Assembly: GCA_031272075.1 (NCBI GenBank)
Contig: JAISUK010000011.1
Span: 1-64,000 of the forward strand
Direction of reading: 5' to 3'
From: Dysgonamonadaceae bacterium
GTDB taxonomy: Bacteria; Bacteroidota; Bacteroidia; Bacteroidales; Azobacteroidaceae
Length of the DNA: 64,000 bases
Part shown: piece by piece, positions 17,324 through 26,996 of the stretch
Numbering within the stretch: position 1 is the stretch's first letter
How the letters are laid out: every line of letters begins with the position of its first letter
Translations under genes and position numbers: made by a program
The notes under the pieces: generated by a model
Told to the model about the DNA's origin: nothing
Database searches by the model: none
Seen by the model: the letters and a program-made list of their open reading frames with translations, nothing else

Positions 17324-18709
17324 TTATTCGTAATTCTGTGTCAGATAGGGATTATTGGCCGTCGCATTTTGCGGGAAAGGGAAAATCCACAGCGGTGATT
17401 CCGATCGCAGTTCATAGTTGACCCCCTGCAATGTTTTGTGAATCGTTTCCCTGTAAGCATCCTCCGTATTCCAGCGTTTCAGGTTGATGAAATGCCTGAT
17501 GCTGTAGAAGTTTTCGGTATGTGACAAGTTTTTGAGCGCGGAAAAAGCATCAACGCCGGTAAGTGGAGCATAATATTCGGTATCAATGCGGCACCGTCGG
17601 ATAGCATTGATAATACCCATCGCTTCGTTATCGTTCCCTGCTCTTATAAGACATTCAGCCTTAACGAGATACATGTCTATTGTCGTCAGTCCGAGATTGT
17701 TAAAGAACACCGTTGACGAAAAACCGACGTCGATAGGAAAGCCATAAAACATCGCTGCAGCTTCGGAAGGAAATTTCACCACATGATTGAAAAAAATGTC
17801 TCCAGGCTCAAACGCGGCGCTCAGTGAAGGTGAAAAACCGTAAAACACAAAATTATTGTCCGAAGCATAAAACAGGTCTTCAGGGCTTTGAATCTCAGGT
17901 CGATCAAAAAACTCGCCTTCATTACCCTCCAAATCAAAACCTTCGGTGAGATTGTCGCTGTAATCATCGATGGTGTTTTGTATTTCGAGCGACTTATTGG
18001 CTGCTTCCATCGCGCTTTCGTATTGGCGCAAAGACATATACACCTCTGCTTCAACGGCATAAGCAAATGCTTTGGATACTCTCATCAGATTTTGCGGCGT
18101 GTTTGGCAAACTGTTCAGGACGAGAGCCGCTTGAATATCAGCAAGGATATTATTATAAACCTCTTGCACGGAAGATTTTGGCAGTGGCTGCGTCACTGAG
18201 TGCTTTTCAGTTGAATAAGCCACACCGGCGTCGGTGGAGGCAGTTGCAGGATGATATGCTTTGGCATAAAGATTAACAGCAAGATAATGAAACCATGCGC
18301 GCAGAACGTATGCTTCCGCTTTGAGGCGGAGTGCCGTAATACGGTCGCCTTCGGCGTCGTCAATCATCAACAGCACCGCATTAGCAACTTGACCGATTAT
18401 GCCATAGAAAGCGTCGTATTTCGCATCTGAAACGGTCAGCGCAGCGCGGTCGGTCTGTTCGTCCCATGTAAGCAATACCGCTTCAAGTGTCTTGACGGGG
18501 TCGCTGATTAGATTCACTGCGTTTTCCGGCATTCTGTCTCCGGTCAAGATGGGGACTTCCGGCGAGTTTATATAATTATATTGATAATTAAGCAGTTGGT
18601 CTATATCGGATATTTTCTCCAGCAAGTTTTTCCCTTTCGGTTCAATATCGGTAAAATCAGCGCAACTGCAAATAAGCATCAACAATGTTGAGAATAATAA
18701 TATTTTCAT
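17324..18709 (-). CDS. SusD/RagB-like outer-membrane nutrient-binding lipoprotein
   Basis: 461 residues. The lipobox 'LICSC' puts the lipidated Cys at residue 16. The SusD helical repeats are visible through 'AYVLRAWFHYLAVNLYAKAY' (the usual 'R..RA..Y..L...Y...' element), 'ALVLNSLPNTPQNLMRVSKAFAYA' type TPR and the C-terminal 'IRRCRIDTEYY' and 'FINLKRWN' parts. The protein forms the lid over the SusC barrel encoded 11 nt upstream. With the ECF sigma/FecR pair it forms a self-regulated import locus. The ligand cannot be told from sequence. Confidence 0.92.
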   Translation of the reverse strand: MKILLFSTLLMLICSCADFTDIEPKGKNLLEKISDIDQLLNYQYNYINSPEVPILTGDRMPENAVNLISDPVKTLEAVLLTWDEQTDRAALTVSDAKYDAFYGIIGQVANAVLLMIDDAEGDRITALRLKAEAYVLRAWFHYLAVNLYAKAYHPATASTDAGVAYSTEKHSVTQPLPKSSVQEVYNNILADIQAALVLNSLPNTPQNLMRVSKAFAYAVEAEVYMSLRQYESAMEAANKSLEIQNTIDDYSDNLTEGFDLEGNEGEFFDRPEIQSPEDLFYASDNNFVFYGFSPSLSAAFEPGDIFFNHVVKFPSEAAAMFYGFPIDVGFSSTVFFNNLGLTTIDMYLVKAECLIRAGNDNEAMGIINAIRRCRIDTEYYAPLTGVDAFSALKNLSHTENFYSIRHFINLKRWNTEDAYRETIHKTLQGVNYELRSESPLWIFPFPQNATANNPYLTQNYE

Positions 18710-18720
18710 TTCAATTTGTT

Positions 18721-21700
18721 TTAAAGGTTAATATTGAGTCCAAAAATGCAAGACGAAGGCATTCGCAACGAGCGGGTTTCGGGGTCTATATCCACTTTAT
18801 TTTTGACCCAAAGATACTTTGGATTATCGAGTTGGAAGCGTAGAGAAGCGCTGTTCAAACCGATTTTCGATAGCAACAACTTGGGTAAATCATAGCCCAG
18901 AACGACATTTCTAATCTTAATAAAGTCAGCCGGTTGAATGTAGATATCCGTATTTTCGGTTTGGTCGGCAAGGATTGATGCGGGCGCATATCTGCCAAAT
19001 CCGGGCACATCGGTATCTTTATTGTCCGGCGTCCAAGCGTTCAGAAAATAGTTCGGCAGCACAGCCGGCATATTATCGTTGAACAAGGCATACGCCTGAC
19101 GCACCCGCATTTTGTGCCCGCCATAATACGCCATGAGTAAATTTAGACTGAAATTTCTGTATTTGAGTTGATTATCCAAACTAATTACATTGACGGGGTC
19201 TGATTGACCGGAATAGACCAGAACGTCGACGTCTGCAATCTTTGGAATTGTAACCGGTTGCCCATCGGACGAATACCATGTTGGAGTCCCGGTGTCGTCA
19301 ATGCCTGCAAACTGATATGAGAACAAAGCGTGGACGGGGTACCCTTCTTTGTAGGGTGAATCGATAAGTTGATAAGCGCGGGTAGCCTGGCTTTCCACCC
19401 TGGTTATTTTGTTATTATTATGAGATACAACCAGTTGCATATTCCATCCAAAGCCCATATCATTTTGGGGTCTCAACCATTCATAAGCCAGAGACAATTC
19501 CAGCCCGTCGTTTTTGACCGACGCCATGTTCATGACCAGACCGGTGAAGCCGTTAGTAGGGTCTAATGTCTTGTAGGAGAATATATTATATCCATTCTTA
19601 TGATACCAGTCGAAAGCGCCGCGCAAACGGTGGTCTAACAGTCGGAAATCAAGCCCAATATTCGTTGTGGCGGTTTCTTCCCATTTCAGTTCCGGATTGG
19701 CAGGGCTTTCGATTGTTGACATCGGCAAATTGGTTACTTCGTTATAACCGGATGAATTAGCCGTCATACGACTGGTAGAGCCTTGATAGATGTTGCCGGT
19801 GATGCCGTAACTGCTCCTGATTTGTAGCAGGTTAAAATGATTTAACTCTTTCAGAAAATCTTCTTTGAAGATGTTCCAACTGGCGCCGATAGACCATAGC
19901 GGTTTACCTCTGAACTTGGCGTTCAAGCCGTAAACATCGGCGTAGTCTTTACGAAACGAGCCAAACAGATTATAACGTTCGTTGTATGTATATGTCATAT
20001 TGACATAACCGGAGGCGTAGCGGTGGCGTTGCTCGGCGACAGTACCCATAAAAGGTCTGATATAAACATCATACATCAGGTCGCGGACGTATGAACCCGG
20101 TGCGAAAAAGGAAGTCATGTACTGCTGACTCAAGGCTTGGAAGTTGACTGTCGAAGTGGCGTCCGACTGTAATTGGTCGTCATAACCAAGTAATAATCCG
20201 CGTGTTCCGTTAGTGAGCGTTTGCCGAAACTCCAAGCCTGCGATGAGGCTAACAGCATGCTTGCTGAAAGATTTATCGAAATTGGCTTGCCCGCGTACTG
20301 TCCAATGCTCGCCTTGCGTGTTGAGTGTGGCAAGTTTGCCGCCATTTTCGGGAATAAGATAGGTATAGGCATCGCCCTGTTGATTGGTATAGAGATTTCG
20401 CATCCAGCGCATGATGTAACTTTCTGCTTCCGAATAGGATTTTTCGGTGTTTCGTTCCGATTCATAGACAAATTGTGTGTTAACCGTCAGTTCAGGAATG
20501 ATTTTTAAAAGCATTTCGCCATGCAGACGTGAGTTGCGGCGACTTGATGTTTTCCTGTCGTAAGACAACTCTGCAAGGTGATTGAATTTCATTGAGCGTA
20601 ATGCTGTATTCTCTTCAGGAAGCGTATTGTAAATGTTGTATTCTGCTGTCGAATACCATGCGTAATCGCCATTATCATCGGTTAATCGATAATATGCAGG
20701 CACATTAAAAGGGTCTGTGGCATAAGCGCTGTTACTGCCTTCGGTGCGCACAAAGATGTTATTGACGCTAAAATTGAATGTCAGCCACTTAGCCATATCG
20801 TAAGAGCCTTTATACCAAATGGATATATTGTCGTCGGAGGCTTTAATGATACCTGTATTGTCATGTTTGTAGTTGATTACCAGATTGGACTGAAAACTTT
20901 CGGATCGGGAACGTATGGCCACATTGTATTGCTGTAAAATTCTGTTTAACAATACTTTATCGGCATACTCACGTGCAAAATTATTCTGTTTCAAGACATT
21001 CATTCGTTGGCTGAGTTCGCTTTGCGAAATTTCGCCCTTAGCCATCTGATAATAAGCATAGTGTACCGGGGTAAGATAGGGCGTCCAGTTGCCGCTTCCG
21101 TATATCTGAAATTCGGTTTCTCCGATTGGGTCAGGGATTTCCGAAGGCGTATTGAAATAATATTGATAGTAATCCATTTCGGCATTAACCTGCTGTTCCG
21201 GGGTCATGTAAAAATTGTGTGCATAATCGAGGTCTCTCTTCTGATAAACCGTAAAATTGGCGGACACGTTCACGTCTATTCTATCACGTTGAGAAGCCCT
21301 TTTCGTCTTTATAACGATAATCCCGTTGGAAGCGCGGGCGCCGTAGATGGCCGTTGCCGAGGCGTCTTTGAGTACGGTTACGCTCTCGACGTCATACGGG
21401 TTGACGTCGTCGATGCTGCCTTCTATCGGCAGACCGTCCACCACTAAAAGCGGCGAGGTCTCGGCATAGAGACTGCCGGCGCCGCGAATGGTCATCTTCC
21501 CGTCGTAAACGGTCAGACCGGCAACGCGTCCTTCCAGGTTGTCCTTCAGATTAATGGTGTAACGGTCTGATAGTTTCTCGGCGCTGACCGTCGTTATGGC
21601 GCCGGTCGATTTTTCGCGAGCGATATTTTGGTAGCCCGTCACCACCACCTCGTCAAATTCTGCTACATCCTCCGTCATGACAATGGTCAGCGGGCTGCCA

Positions 21701-22227
21701 CTAACGTCAACGACCTGCGTCTTCATTCCCACGCAGGAAATCTGCAAATGTTTAACACCGACGGGAAGTTCCAGGCTGAAACGCCCGTTCTTATCTGTGA
21801 CAACGCCCGTTTTGCTGTCGATTGACATGACGGTGACGCCTGCCAACGGCTGCAGGTCGGCATCAGTCACAATGCCTGAAGCCACACGCTTCTGTTCTGT
21901 TTGTGCGTGCGCGTCTCTTCGGATGACAGTAATAAACTCGTTCTTAACAGTGTAATCCAGCGGATGCCGACCGATCACTTGCTTCACAGCCTCCAGCACA
22001 GAGGCGTTCTTGATTGTACAGGTAGTTGTCAACGATTTGATGTCGTCGGAAGTAAACAGAATTTTATATCCTGACGCTTTCTCAATCTGTTTGAAAGCTT
22101 TCGACAAAGGTTCATTTCGAAACGTCAGACTGACTGTTTTCTCTTTTGCTGTCTGTGCAATCAACGTGAATTGAAAGGAGAACAGCAAAAAGAGACCCAA
22201 TAGAATAGAACTATTTTTCATCTTCAA
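18721..22227 (-). CDS. SusC/RagA-type TonB-dependent outer-membrane transporter with STN domain
   Basis: 1168 residues. Signal peptide 1-25, then an STN (secretin/TonB short N-terminal) domain at about 30-100, a carboxypeptidase-D regulatory-like domain ('ASGIVTDADLQPLAGVTVMS') to about 195, a plug ('VVVTGYQNIAREKSTGAITT') and a 22-strand barrel. The plug contains 'VDGLPIEGSIDDVNPYDVES' and 'IYGARASNGIIVIKTK', SusC hallmarks. The STN domain touches the FecR anti-sigma factor, so substrate binding is signalled to the ECF sigma encoded upstream. The substrate is unknown; no polysaccharide enzymes flank it. Confidence 0.95.
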   Translation of the reverse strand: MKMKNSSILLGLFLLFSFQFTLIAQTAKEKTVSLTFRNEPLSKAFKQIEKASGYKILFTSDDIKSLTTTCTIKNASVLEAVKQVIGRHPLDYTVKNEFITVIRRDAHAQTEQKRVASGIVTDADLQPLAGVTVMSIDSKTGVVTDKNGRFSLELPVGVKHLQISCVGMKTQVVDVSGSPLTIVMTEDVAEFDEVVVTGYQNIAREKSTGAITTVSAEKLSDRYTINLKDNLEGRVAGLTVYDGKMTIRGAGSLYAETSPLLVVDGLPIEGSIDDVNPYDVESVTVLKDASATAIYGARASNGIIVIKTKRASQRDRIDVNVSANFTVYQKRDLDYAHNFYMTPEQQVNAEMDYYQYYFNTPSEIPDPIGETEFQIYGSGNWTPYLTPVHYAYYQMAKGEISQSELSQRMNVLKQNNFAREYADKVLLNRILQQYNVAIRSRSESFQSNLVINYKHDNTGIIKASDDNISIWYKGSYDMAKWLTFNFSVNNIFVRTEGSNSAYATDPFNVPAYYRLTDDNGDYAWYSTAEYNIYNTLPEENTALRSMKFNHLAELSYDRKTSSRRNSRLHGEMLLKIIPELTVNTQFVYESERNTEKSYSEAESYIMRWMRNLYTNQQGDAYTYLIPENGGKLATLNTQGEHWTVRGQANFDKSFSKHAVSLIAGLEFRQTLTNGTRGLLLGYDDQLQSDATSTVNFQALSQQYMTSFFAPGSYVRDLMYDVYIRPFMGTVAEQRHRYASGYVNMTYTYNERYNLFGSFRKDYADVYGLNAKFRGKPLWSIGASWNIFKEDFLKELNHFNLLQIRSSYGITGNIYQGSTSRMTANSSGYNEVTNLPMSTIESPANPELKWEETATTNIGLDFRLLDHRLRGAFDWYHKNGYNIFSYKTLDPTNGFTGLVMNMASVKNDGLELSLAYEWLRPQNDMGFGWNMQLVVSHNNNKITRVESQATRAYQLIDSPYKEGYPVHALFSYQFAGIDDTGTPTWYSSDGQPVTIPKIADVDVLVYSGQSDPVNVISLDNQLKYRNFSLNLLMAYYGGHKMRVRQAYALFNDNMPAVLPNYFLNAWTPDNKDTDVPGFGRYAPASILADQTENTDIYIQPADFIKIRNVVLGYDLPKLLLSKIGLNSASLRFQLDNPKYLWVKNKVDIDPETRSLRMPSSCIFGLNINL

Positions 22228-22360
22228 TCAGTAAATTTAATTGTTTAAAATAAAGATTTCTAATTAAAGATACGAGAAGCGCAATAAATCGGGTACGGTT
22301 TAGGAGGCCAAATTTACGCTACGTAGTTAAAAAGCGAAAACGAATGAAGGGTGCGCTTTC

Positions 22361-23443
22361 TTACTCCACGATGAGTTTTTGATCTTCTTTTCTGACTTTG
22401 AACTTGCGGAAGCTGTTGAGCAAGTGAATTGCTTCTTCCAGGCTTTCACGGCGGTCGGCAGCGAAATGCACTTTCAGATCCCCTATATTCTGACGTGCCA
22501 ATACAATTTCCACATTGTACCACCGCCCCAGTTCGCACAAAACTTCTATCAGCGGTTTTTCGTCAAAATAGAAATAACCGTTTTTCCATTCGATGTAGGT
22601 CGCCAGATCTACGTTCCTGACATCAAAACTCCCGTCGGACTTCAGCAAGGCATTCTGTCCGGGAATAATCTTCACAGTGTGCGCTCCCTGTGTGTCGGCC
22701 ACCTCCACAGAACCCTGCACAAGCGTCACATGAGTGTCGTTGACAGAATAGCAGCGCACGTTAAATTCTGTGCCCAAGACCGTTGTTTGCATGTTCTCTG
22801 TTTGCACCAGGAACGGATGTTGCTCGTCTGCAGTCACTTTAAAATATGCCTCGCCCTGTAGGAATATCGTCCGTCTGTCGCCCTTAAATACAGCGGGATA
22901 GGAAAGTTGGCTTTCCGCATTCAACCAGACTTCCGTGCCGTCTGCCAAGATTACCTTAAACTCTTTTTTCCGCGGCGTGGTGAGTGTTTGCATCCGGACT
23001 TCTTTTTCTCCTGCTTCGGTCTGGCCCTGATAGCATAAGGTGTTTGTTTCTATGTTCACGACGGCACCGTAGCGACCCAGCAGGGTATCTATGCTTTCTC
23101 GGTTACTGTCCAGCGTCAGCGTCGCGCCACTGTTGTCCTGTAGGGTGACTTCCGTTGACGTATTGTCGGCATGGTAAACAGTAACGGGACGATCTTGTCG
23201 GGCATCGTTCACTTCCGTTTTCCGAATCAAAAATACAAGCAAAAGTGCCGCGACAGCTCCAGTCAAAGCGCTCAAAATAACGATAACGCTCCTGCGTGGA
23301 CGTTCCGTGCGATGTTCACGATGGAATCGTGCCAGTTCCTTTTTCACGTCGGGCTGCTTGACGTTCTTTTTTAATAAGGAGTGGCGCAGAGCCACTTCTT
23401 CGGGCAAGTAGTCCAAGCGATTATCTGTCGAATGATCTTCCAT
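22361..23443 (-). CDS. FecR-family anti-sigma factor
   Basis: 360 residues. A cytoplasmic N-terminal part (1-50), one membrane helix ('SVIVILSALTGAVAALLLVF', about 53-72) and a periplasmic FecR domain ('FKVILADGTEVWLNAESQLSYP', the family's 'DGt.v.Lna.S.l.yp' motif shown as 'DGTEVWLNAESQLSYP'). The C-terminal 75 residues match the DUF4974-like tail ('DEKPLIEVLCELGRWYNVEI'). It holds the sigma factor encoded 14 nt upstream and receives the signal from the STN domain of the SusC protein encoded 133 nt downstream. Confidence 0.94.
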   Translation of the reverse strand: MEDHSTDNRLDYLPEEVALRHSLLKKNVKQPDVKKELARFHREHRTERPRRSVIVILSALTGAVAALLLVFLIRKTEVNDARQDRPVTVYHADNTSTEVTLQDNSGATLTLDSNRESIDTLLGRYGAVVNIETNTLCYQGQTEAGEKEVRMQTLTTPRKKEFKVILADGTEVWLNAESQLSYPAVFKGDRRTIFLQGEAYFKVTADEQHPFLVQTENMQTTVLGTEFNVRCYSVNDTHVTLVQGSVEVADTQGAHTVKIIPGQNALLKSDGSFDVRNVDLATYIEWKNGYFYFDEKPLIEVLCELGRWYNVEIVLARQNIGDLKVHFAADRRESLEEAIHLLNSFRKFKVRKEDQKLIVE

Positions 23444-23457
23444 TTTTGCTATTGTTT

Positions 23458-24003
23458 CTATTTATTATACGGATCAATATCGTTATCAGGTATCTCAATC
23501 AATCTATTTTCACCATTAAATTTCTCGCGCAATAATTTCAGTGCTTTGGAAATATGTTTTTTAACAGTATTCGGACTGATATTCATTTTTTCCGCCACTT
23601 CGCTGTATTTGTTTCGTCGCAAATAACATTCTTCAAGTATGTGACGCGTAAGGGGCGGCAACTCTTCCAACATCCTTTGCACCAGTCGGTCTTTCGCTAT
23701 TTCTTCCGAATAATTGGAATAGAACAATTCCGTCTCTTTCAGGTAAGCCGTCAAGAAGTTACTTGCGACAATGTTGTGCCGCAGGTAGTCGATACATTTG
23801 TTACGTACGCTGGTGGTGAGGTAAGAAGGCAAGGTGGATTCGTTTATCGAAGAAAAGTTCCGCCATAACCGCTCAAAAACATCGCTGACAATATCCTTAC
23901 TCTCCTCTGCATCATTCGTCAGATGAAGGGCGTACATGAACAGACGTGAGTAATGATCGGTAAAGATCCTGTCAAATTCTTTCTGATGCGGCGGATGTTT
24001 CAT
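23458..24003 (-). CDS. RNA polymerase ECF sigma factor (FecI-like)
   Basis: 181 residues. Region 2 is 'FDRIFTDHYSRLFMYALHLT' with 'DIVSDVFERLW' and region 4 is 'LEECYLRRNKYSEVAEKMNI' followed by 'SPNTVKKHISKALKLLRE', the DNA-binding helix-turn-helix. It belongs to the Bacteroidota sigma-70 family associated with SusC/SusD loci. Gene order sigma, FecR, SusC, SusD on one strand is the classical trans-envelope signalling arrangement. No TAnnTTTG box is visible directly upstream, so its own expression signal is not identified. Confidence 0.95.
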   Translation of the reverse strand: MKHPPHQKEFDRIFTDHYSRLFMYALHLTNDAEESKDIVSDVFERLWRNFSSINESTLPSYLTTSVRNKCIDYLRHNIVASNFLTAYLKETELFYSNYSEEIAKDRLVQRMLEELPPLTRHILEECYLRRNKYSEVAEKMNISPNTVKKHISKALKLLREKFNGENRLIEIPDNDIDPYNK

Positions 24004-24089
24004 AGTGTAAAAATACGCATTTTTCTGAATTGCTTGCTAAGAGCAGGATATATTGTAAAGAAAACACATAAGTTTCTGTATAAAAGTAG

Positions 24090-24097
24090 TATCTTTG
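24090..24097 (+). promoter_or_regulatory. -7 promoter element (TATCTTTG)
   Basis: Matches TAnnTTTG, 29 nt before the ATG at 24127, with a weak 'TTTC' about 16 nt upstream. It shows that the in-frame open stretch from 23953 is not coding and fixes the start at 24127. Confidence 0.5.
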
Positions 24098-24126
24098 CAC
24101 AAGTATATAAATTGAATTATGGACGC

Positions 24127-26466
24127 ATGAAATCACTGATCATCATCTTGTTTACGGCTATTTCGTTACCATTGTCGCTGCATGCGCAAGATTTGGATAA
24201 TTATCAAAAACTTCGCGGCGCGGTGTTGGCGACCGTACCCGACAACGACTACACCCGACACCGTTATAATGCTTTCGATACCAACGAAGGGACGAGTTTC
24301 ATGGCGCGTGACGTCGGCGGCTGGGTGGGCCTCGACTTGGGCGCCGGTTACGTCATTCGTAAAATTCGCATCTATCCGATGCCCGACAGGGAGCAACAAT
24401 TTGTCGGTTCGCGATTTCAGGTAGCAGATAATCCCGAGTTCAACAATCCGCAGACGTTGCTGACGATTGTCTCGGCGCCTGCCGCAGGCAAATACACTGT
24501 TTACGACATTATCGGAGCGCAGGCCTTTCGTTATGTACGCTGTATGAATCCCGACCACCGGTGCAGCATCGCAGAACTCGAATATTATGCCGACAAAGAC
24601 GTTCAACCATTGAATTATAGGCAACTTACCAACCTCCCGACCATCTACCTTGAAACGCAAGGCAATTTCGATTTTGTAAACAAAGAAACGTACGTTACGT
24701 CAAAAGTGGCGGTGGTCAACGACGGCTCCACCAATATCTACGATGCTCAGGTGCGTGGACGCGGCAACTCCACCTGGGAATATATGGAAAAGAAGCCGTT
24801 CAGAATCAAATTCGATAAGAAACAGCATTTTTTAGGTCTCCCGGCGAATGCCAAAAGCTGGACATTGATTGCTTTGGCGGTAGATAAAACATTGTTGCGA
24901 AATGGCCTGGCATTTGAAATCAGCAAATCGCTCGGCTTTGAATTTACCCCGTCGTGCGTGATGGTAGACGTGGTGCTTGACGGCTTTTATTACGGCACCT
25001 ATATGGCAAGCGACCATATCGAAATCAACGAAAATCGCATAAACATTGACGAAATGTCCGCTGATGATATTACAGAACCTGCGATCACGGGCGGTTATCA
25101 TCTGGAAATAGATGCTTACGCCGACCAGGAACCTGTCCACTTTTACAGTCCGCGGGGATTGCCGTTTACCGTCAAATCGCCTGAAAACGACCTCGCTGTG
25201 CAATACGAATGGATCAAAAACCATATTGCCCAAACGGAAAAACTGCTGTTTGAAGATCCTGATTTGGCATTGTCGACCTATATAGATCTCGAATCGGCAG
25301 CAAAATATTATATCCACTCCGAACTGACGGGCAATTGCGATTCTTATTGGTGTATTCCATGTTATAAAAAACGCGGCGACAATAAACTGTATTTCGGTCC
25401 GGTGTGGGACTACGATCAGGCGTTTCAGACCAATGAGCGGGTGCCGCTCTACACCGAAACATTGAGTACGCAGCACGGCGTAGCGCAATTTTGGTTCCGG
25501 CAAATCATGCAAACGCCCGCTGCCCGGCAAAAAGTTCAAACGTTATGGAAACAGTTGAAAAGCGAAAATCTGGAACAACGGTTACTGGATTATTTAGATG
25601 AAAAATCGGCGCTTTTGCAACAATCGCAAGCGTTGAATTTCGAACGATGGAACTCACTCAATAGAAAAGTCTGGTTCGAGGTTGCACTTTTTGATACTTA
25701 CGGCAAGTACATCGATTTTGTAAAACAGTTTATCAAAGACCGTTTTGCGTGGTTTGATGCACTTGCCCCTGCACGGCGGAGAATTGTCTTACCGACCTCT
25801 GCCTCCGGCAACCCACTCAAAGCATGGAAATATACTTTCGATGAGCCGGACGACAGCTGGAGCCAGCGAGTTTTCAACGACAGTCCGTGGCAGACTGGAA
25901 ACGCGCCTTTCGGTACGGAACAAAACTTGCAAAATACCCTCTGGAATACCAATAAGATTTTTATCCGCACCACTTTTGAGTTGGATGAGAATTTGCTCGA
26001 TTCCATCGAAATGGCCTATTTTACCGTTTGGCACGATGAGGATTGCCAAATTTATCTGAACGGAAATTTAGCCCTGACGCGTACCGGTTATTCTACTTCG
26101 TATCAAACCTGGGCATTCGATAAAAGCTTTTTGACGGCAGGCACAAACACGCTGGCAGTGAAATGTGTGCAAACTGCTGGCGGCCAACTGATCGACGTGG
26201 GCGTTTCTGTGGTGACGACAGAACAGGACGAAAACGCATCACTCTCAAAAACAATCAACAATACAGGAAAATATATTCATTTTGTACACAACGGCATATT
26301 GACCATTCGAGGATTGCAGGCCAACGAAACCGCCATGCTGTACAGCATCGATGGCAGGCTGATCAAACAACTGCAAGCCTGCGGCGGCGAACTGCAATTC
26401 GCCTTACCTGCCCGTGGCATCTACCTCGTCCGTCTGAAAGCCGGCACCCTCAAAATTGTGAACTGA
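24127..26466 (+). CDS. Secreted CotH-kinase family protein with T9SS-type tail
   Basis: 779 residues. Signal peptide 1-21 ('LPLSLHAQ'). Residues about 30-155 look like a discoidin-type carbohydrate-binding beta-sandwich ('YNAFDTNEGTSFMARDVGGW', 'RYVRCMNPDHRCSIAELEYY'). Residues about 165-540 are a CotH kinase domain: 'RGRGNSTWEYMEKKPFRIKF' and the metal-binding 'GPVWDYDQAF'. A second beta-sandwich follows (about 560-690, 'FTVWHDEDCQIYLNGNL'), and the C-terminus has a T9SS-sorting-like tail ('AMLYSIDGRLIKQL', ending '...YLVRLKAGTLKIVN'). CotH proteins are atypical protein kinases of spore coats; the role of exported bacterial ones is unknown. Confidence 0.85.
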   Translation: MKSLIIILFTAISLPLSLHAQDLDNYQKLRGAVLATVPDNDYTRHRYNAFDTNEGTSFMARDVGGWVGLDLGAGYVIRKIRIYPMPDREQQFVGSRFQVADNPEFNNPQTLLTIVSAPAAGKYTVYDIIGAQAFRYVRCMNPDHRCSIAELEYYADKDVQPLNYRQLTNLPTIYLETQGNFDFVNKETYVTSKVAVVNDGSTNIYDAQVRGRGNSTWEYMEKKPFRIKFDKKQHFLGLPANAKSWTLIALAVDKTLLRNGLAFEISKSLGFEFTPSCVMVDVVLDGFYYGTYMASDHIEINENRINIDEMSADDITEPAITGGYHLEIDAYADQEPVHFYSPRGLPFTVKSPENDLAVQYEWIKNHIAQTEKLLFEDPDLALSTYIDLESAAKYYIHSELTGNCDSYWCIPCYKKRGDNKLYFGPVWDYDQAFQTNERVPLYTETLSTQHGVAQFWFRQIMQTPAARQKVQTLWKQLKSENLEQRLLDYLDEKSALLQQSQALNFERWNSLNRKVWFEVALFDTYGKYIDFVKQFIKDRFAWFDALAPARRRIVLPTSASGNPLKAWKYTFDEPDDSWSQRVFNDSPWQTGNAPFGTEQNLQNTLWNTNKIFIRTTFELDENLLDSIEMAYFTVWHDEDCQIYLNGNLALTRTGYSTSYQTWAFDKSFLTAGTNTLAVKCVQTAGGQLIDVGVSVVTTEQDENASLSKTINNTGKYIHFVHNGILTIRGLQANETAMLYSIDGRLIKQLQACGGELQFALPARGIYLVRLKAGTLKIVN

Positions 26467-26996
26467 ATAATAAATTGGACGTTAAAAACCTCCATTTAAC
26501 ATCATTTAACCGTCATTTTTTTGCGAAAATCAATAATCTCGCGGCACCGAGTTGCGGAAATTGCAAAAATATGGCTTTCCCCGAAAAGCTTTTTGCAAAT
26601 TTTGCAAATTTTGGAGCGTTGAAAGACCCTGAGTTGCAAAAATTGCAAAAATGTCACAAAACGCCACTTGCACGGTTCAAAAACACCCCCTACATTTGCA
26701 TTAAAGTTCGAAGTTAGAAATTACGCAAATTTCAACTTTCAACTATATTAATTATTTAATGTCAATATAATAATGGTGGGGAAATTGATACTGCCCATTC
26801 ATCCGGGATTGTTATGTGAAATACCGAAAGATAATGTCGGTATTCATTGTTCGGGTGTTTTCATTGCCTTGTTCCGGGGAATGGACAGATCCCCTCCGTT
26901 TATTTCTTACCATAAATCAATTTTCACGGCCTGACACGGCTGTACCTTTGCAAAAAATCAATAATAACATTTATATCAACTTAAAAGAAAACGATT
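26467..26996. other. 530-nt intergenic region with TTGCAAAA repeats
   Basis: No gene is supported. It holds two direct copies of a GAGTTGC..AAATTGCAAAAAT unit (26549-26571 and 26631-26653) with an inverted TTTTTGCAAATTTTGCAA block between them (26590-26607), so two alternative hairpins are possible. A relic phrase TTAGAAAT-TACGCAA-TTTCAACT near 26714-26740 recurs in similar form at 48285-48308. The promoter of the next gene is at 26921-26950. Confidence 0.5.
26921..26950 (+). promoter_or_regulatory. Promoter: TTTT (26921-26924), 18 nt, TACCTTTG (26943-26950)
   Basis: Perfect -7 box and a weak -33 box, 46 nt before the ATG at 26997. Confidence 0.5.

Noticed and set aside
26163-26717. 184-codon plus-strand ORF
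   Set aside because: Its first half is an out-of-frame shadow of the CotH gene and the rest is made of the TTGCAAAA repeats.
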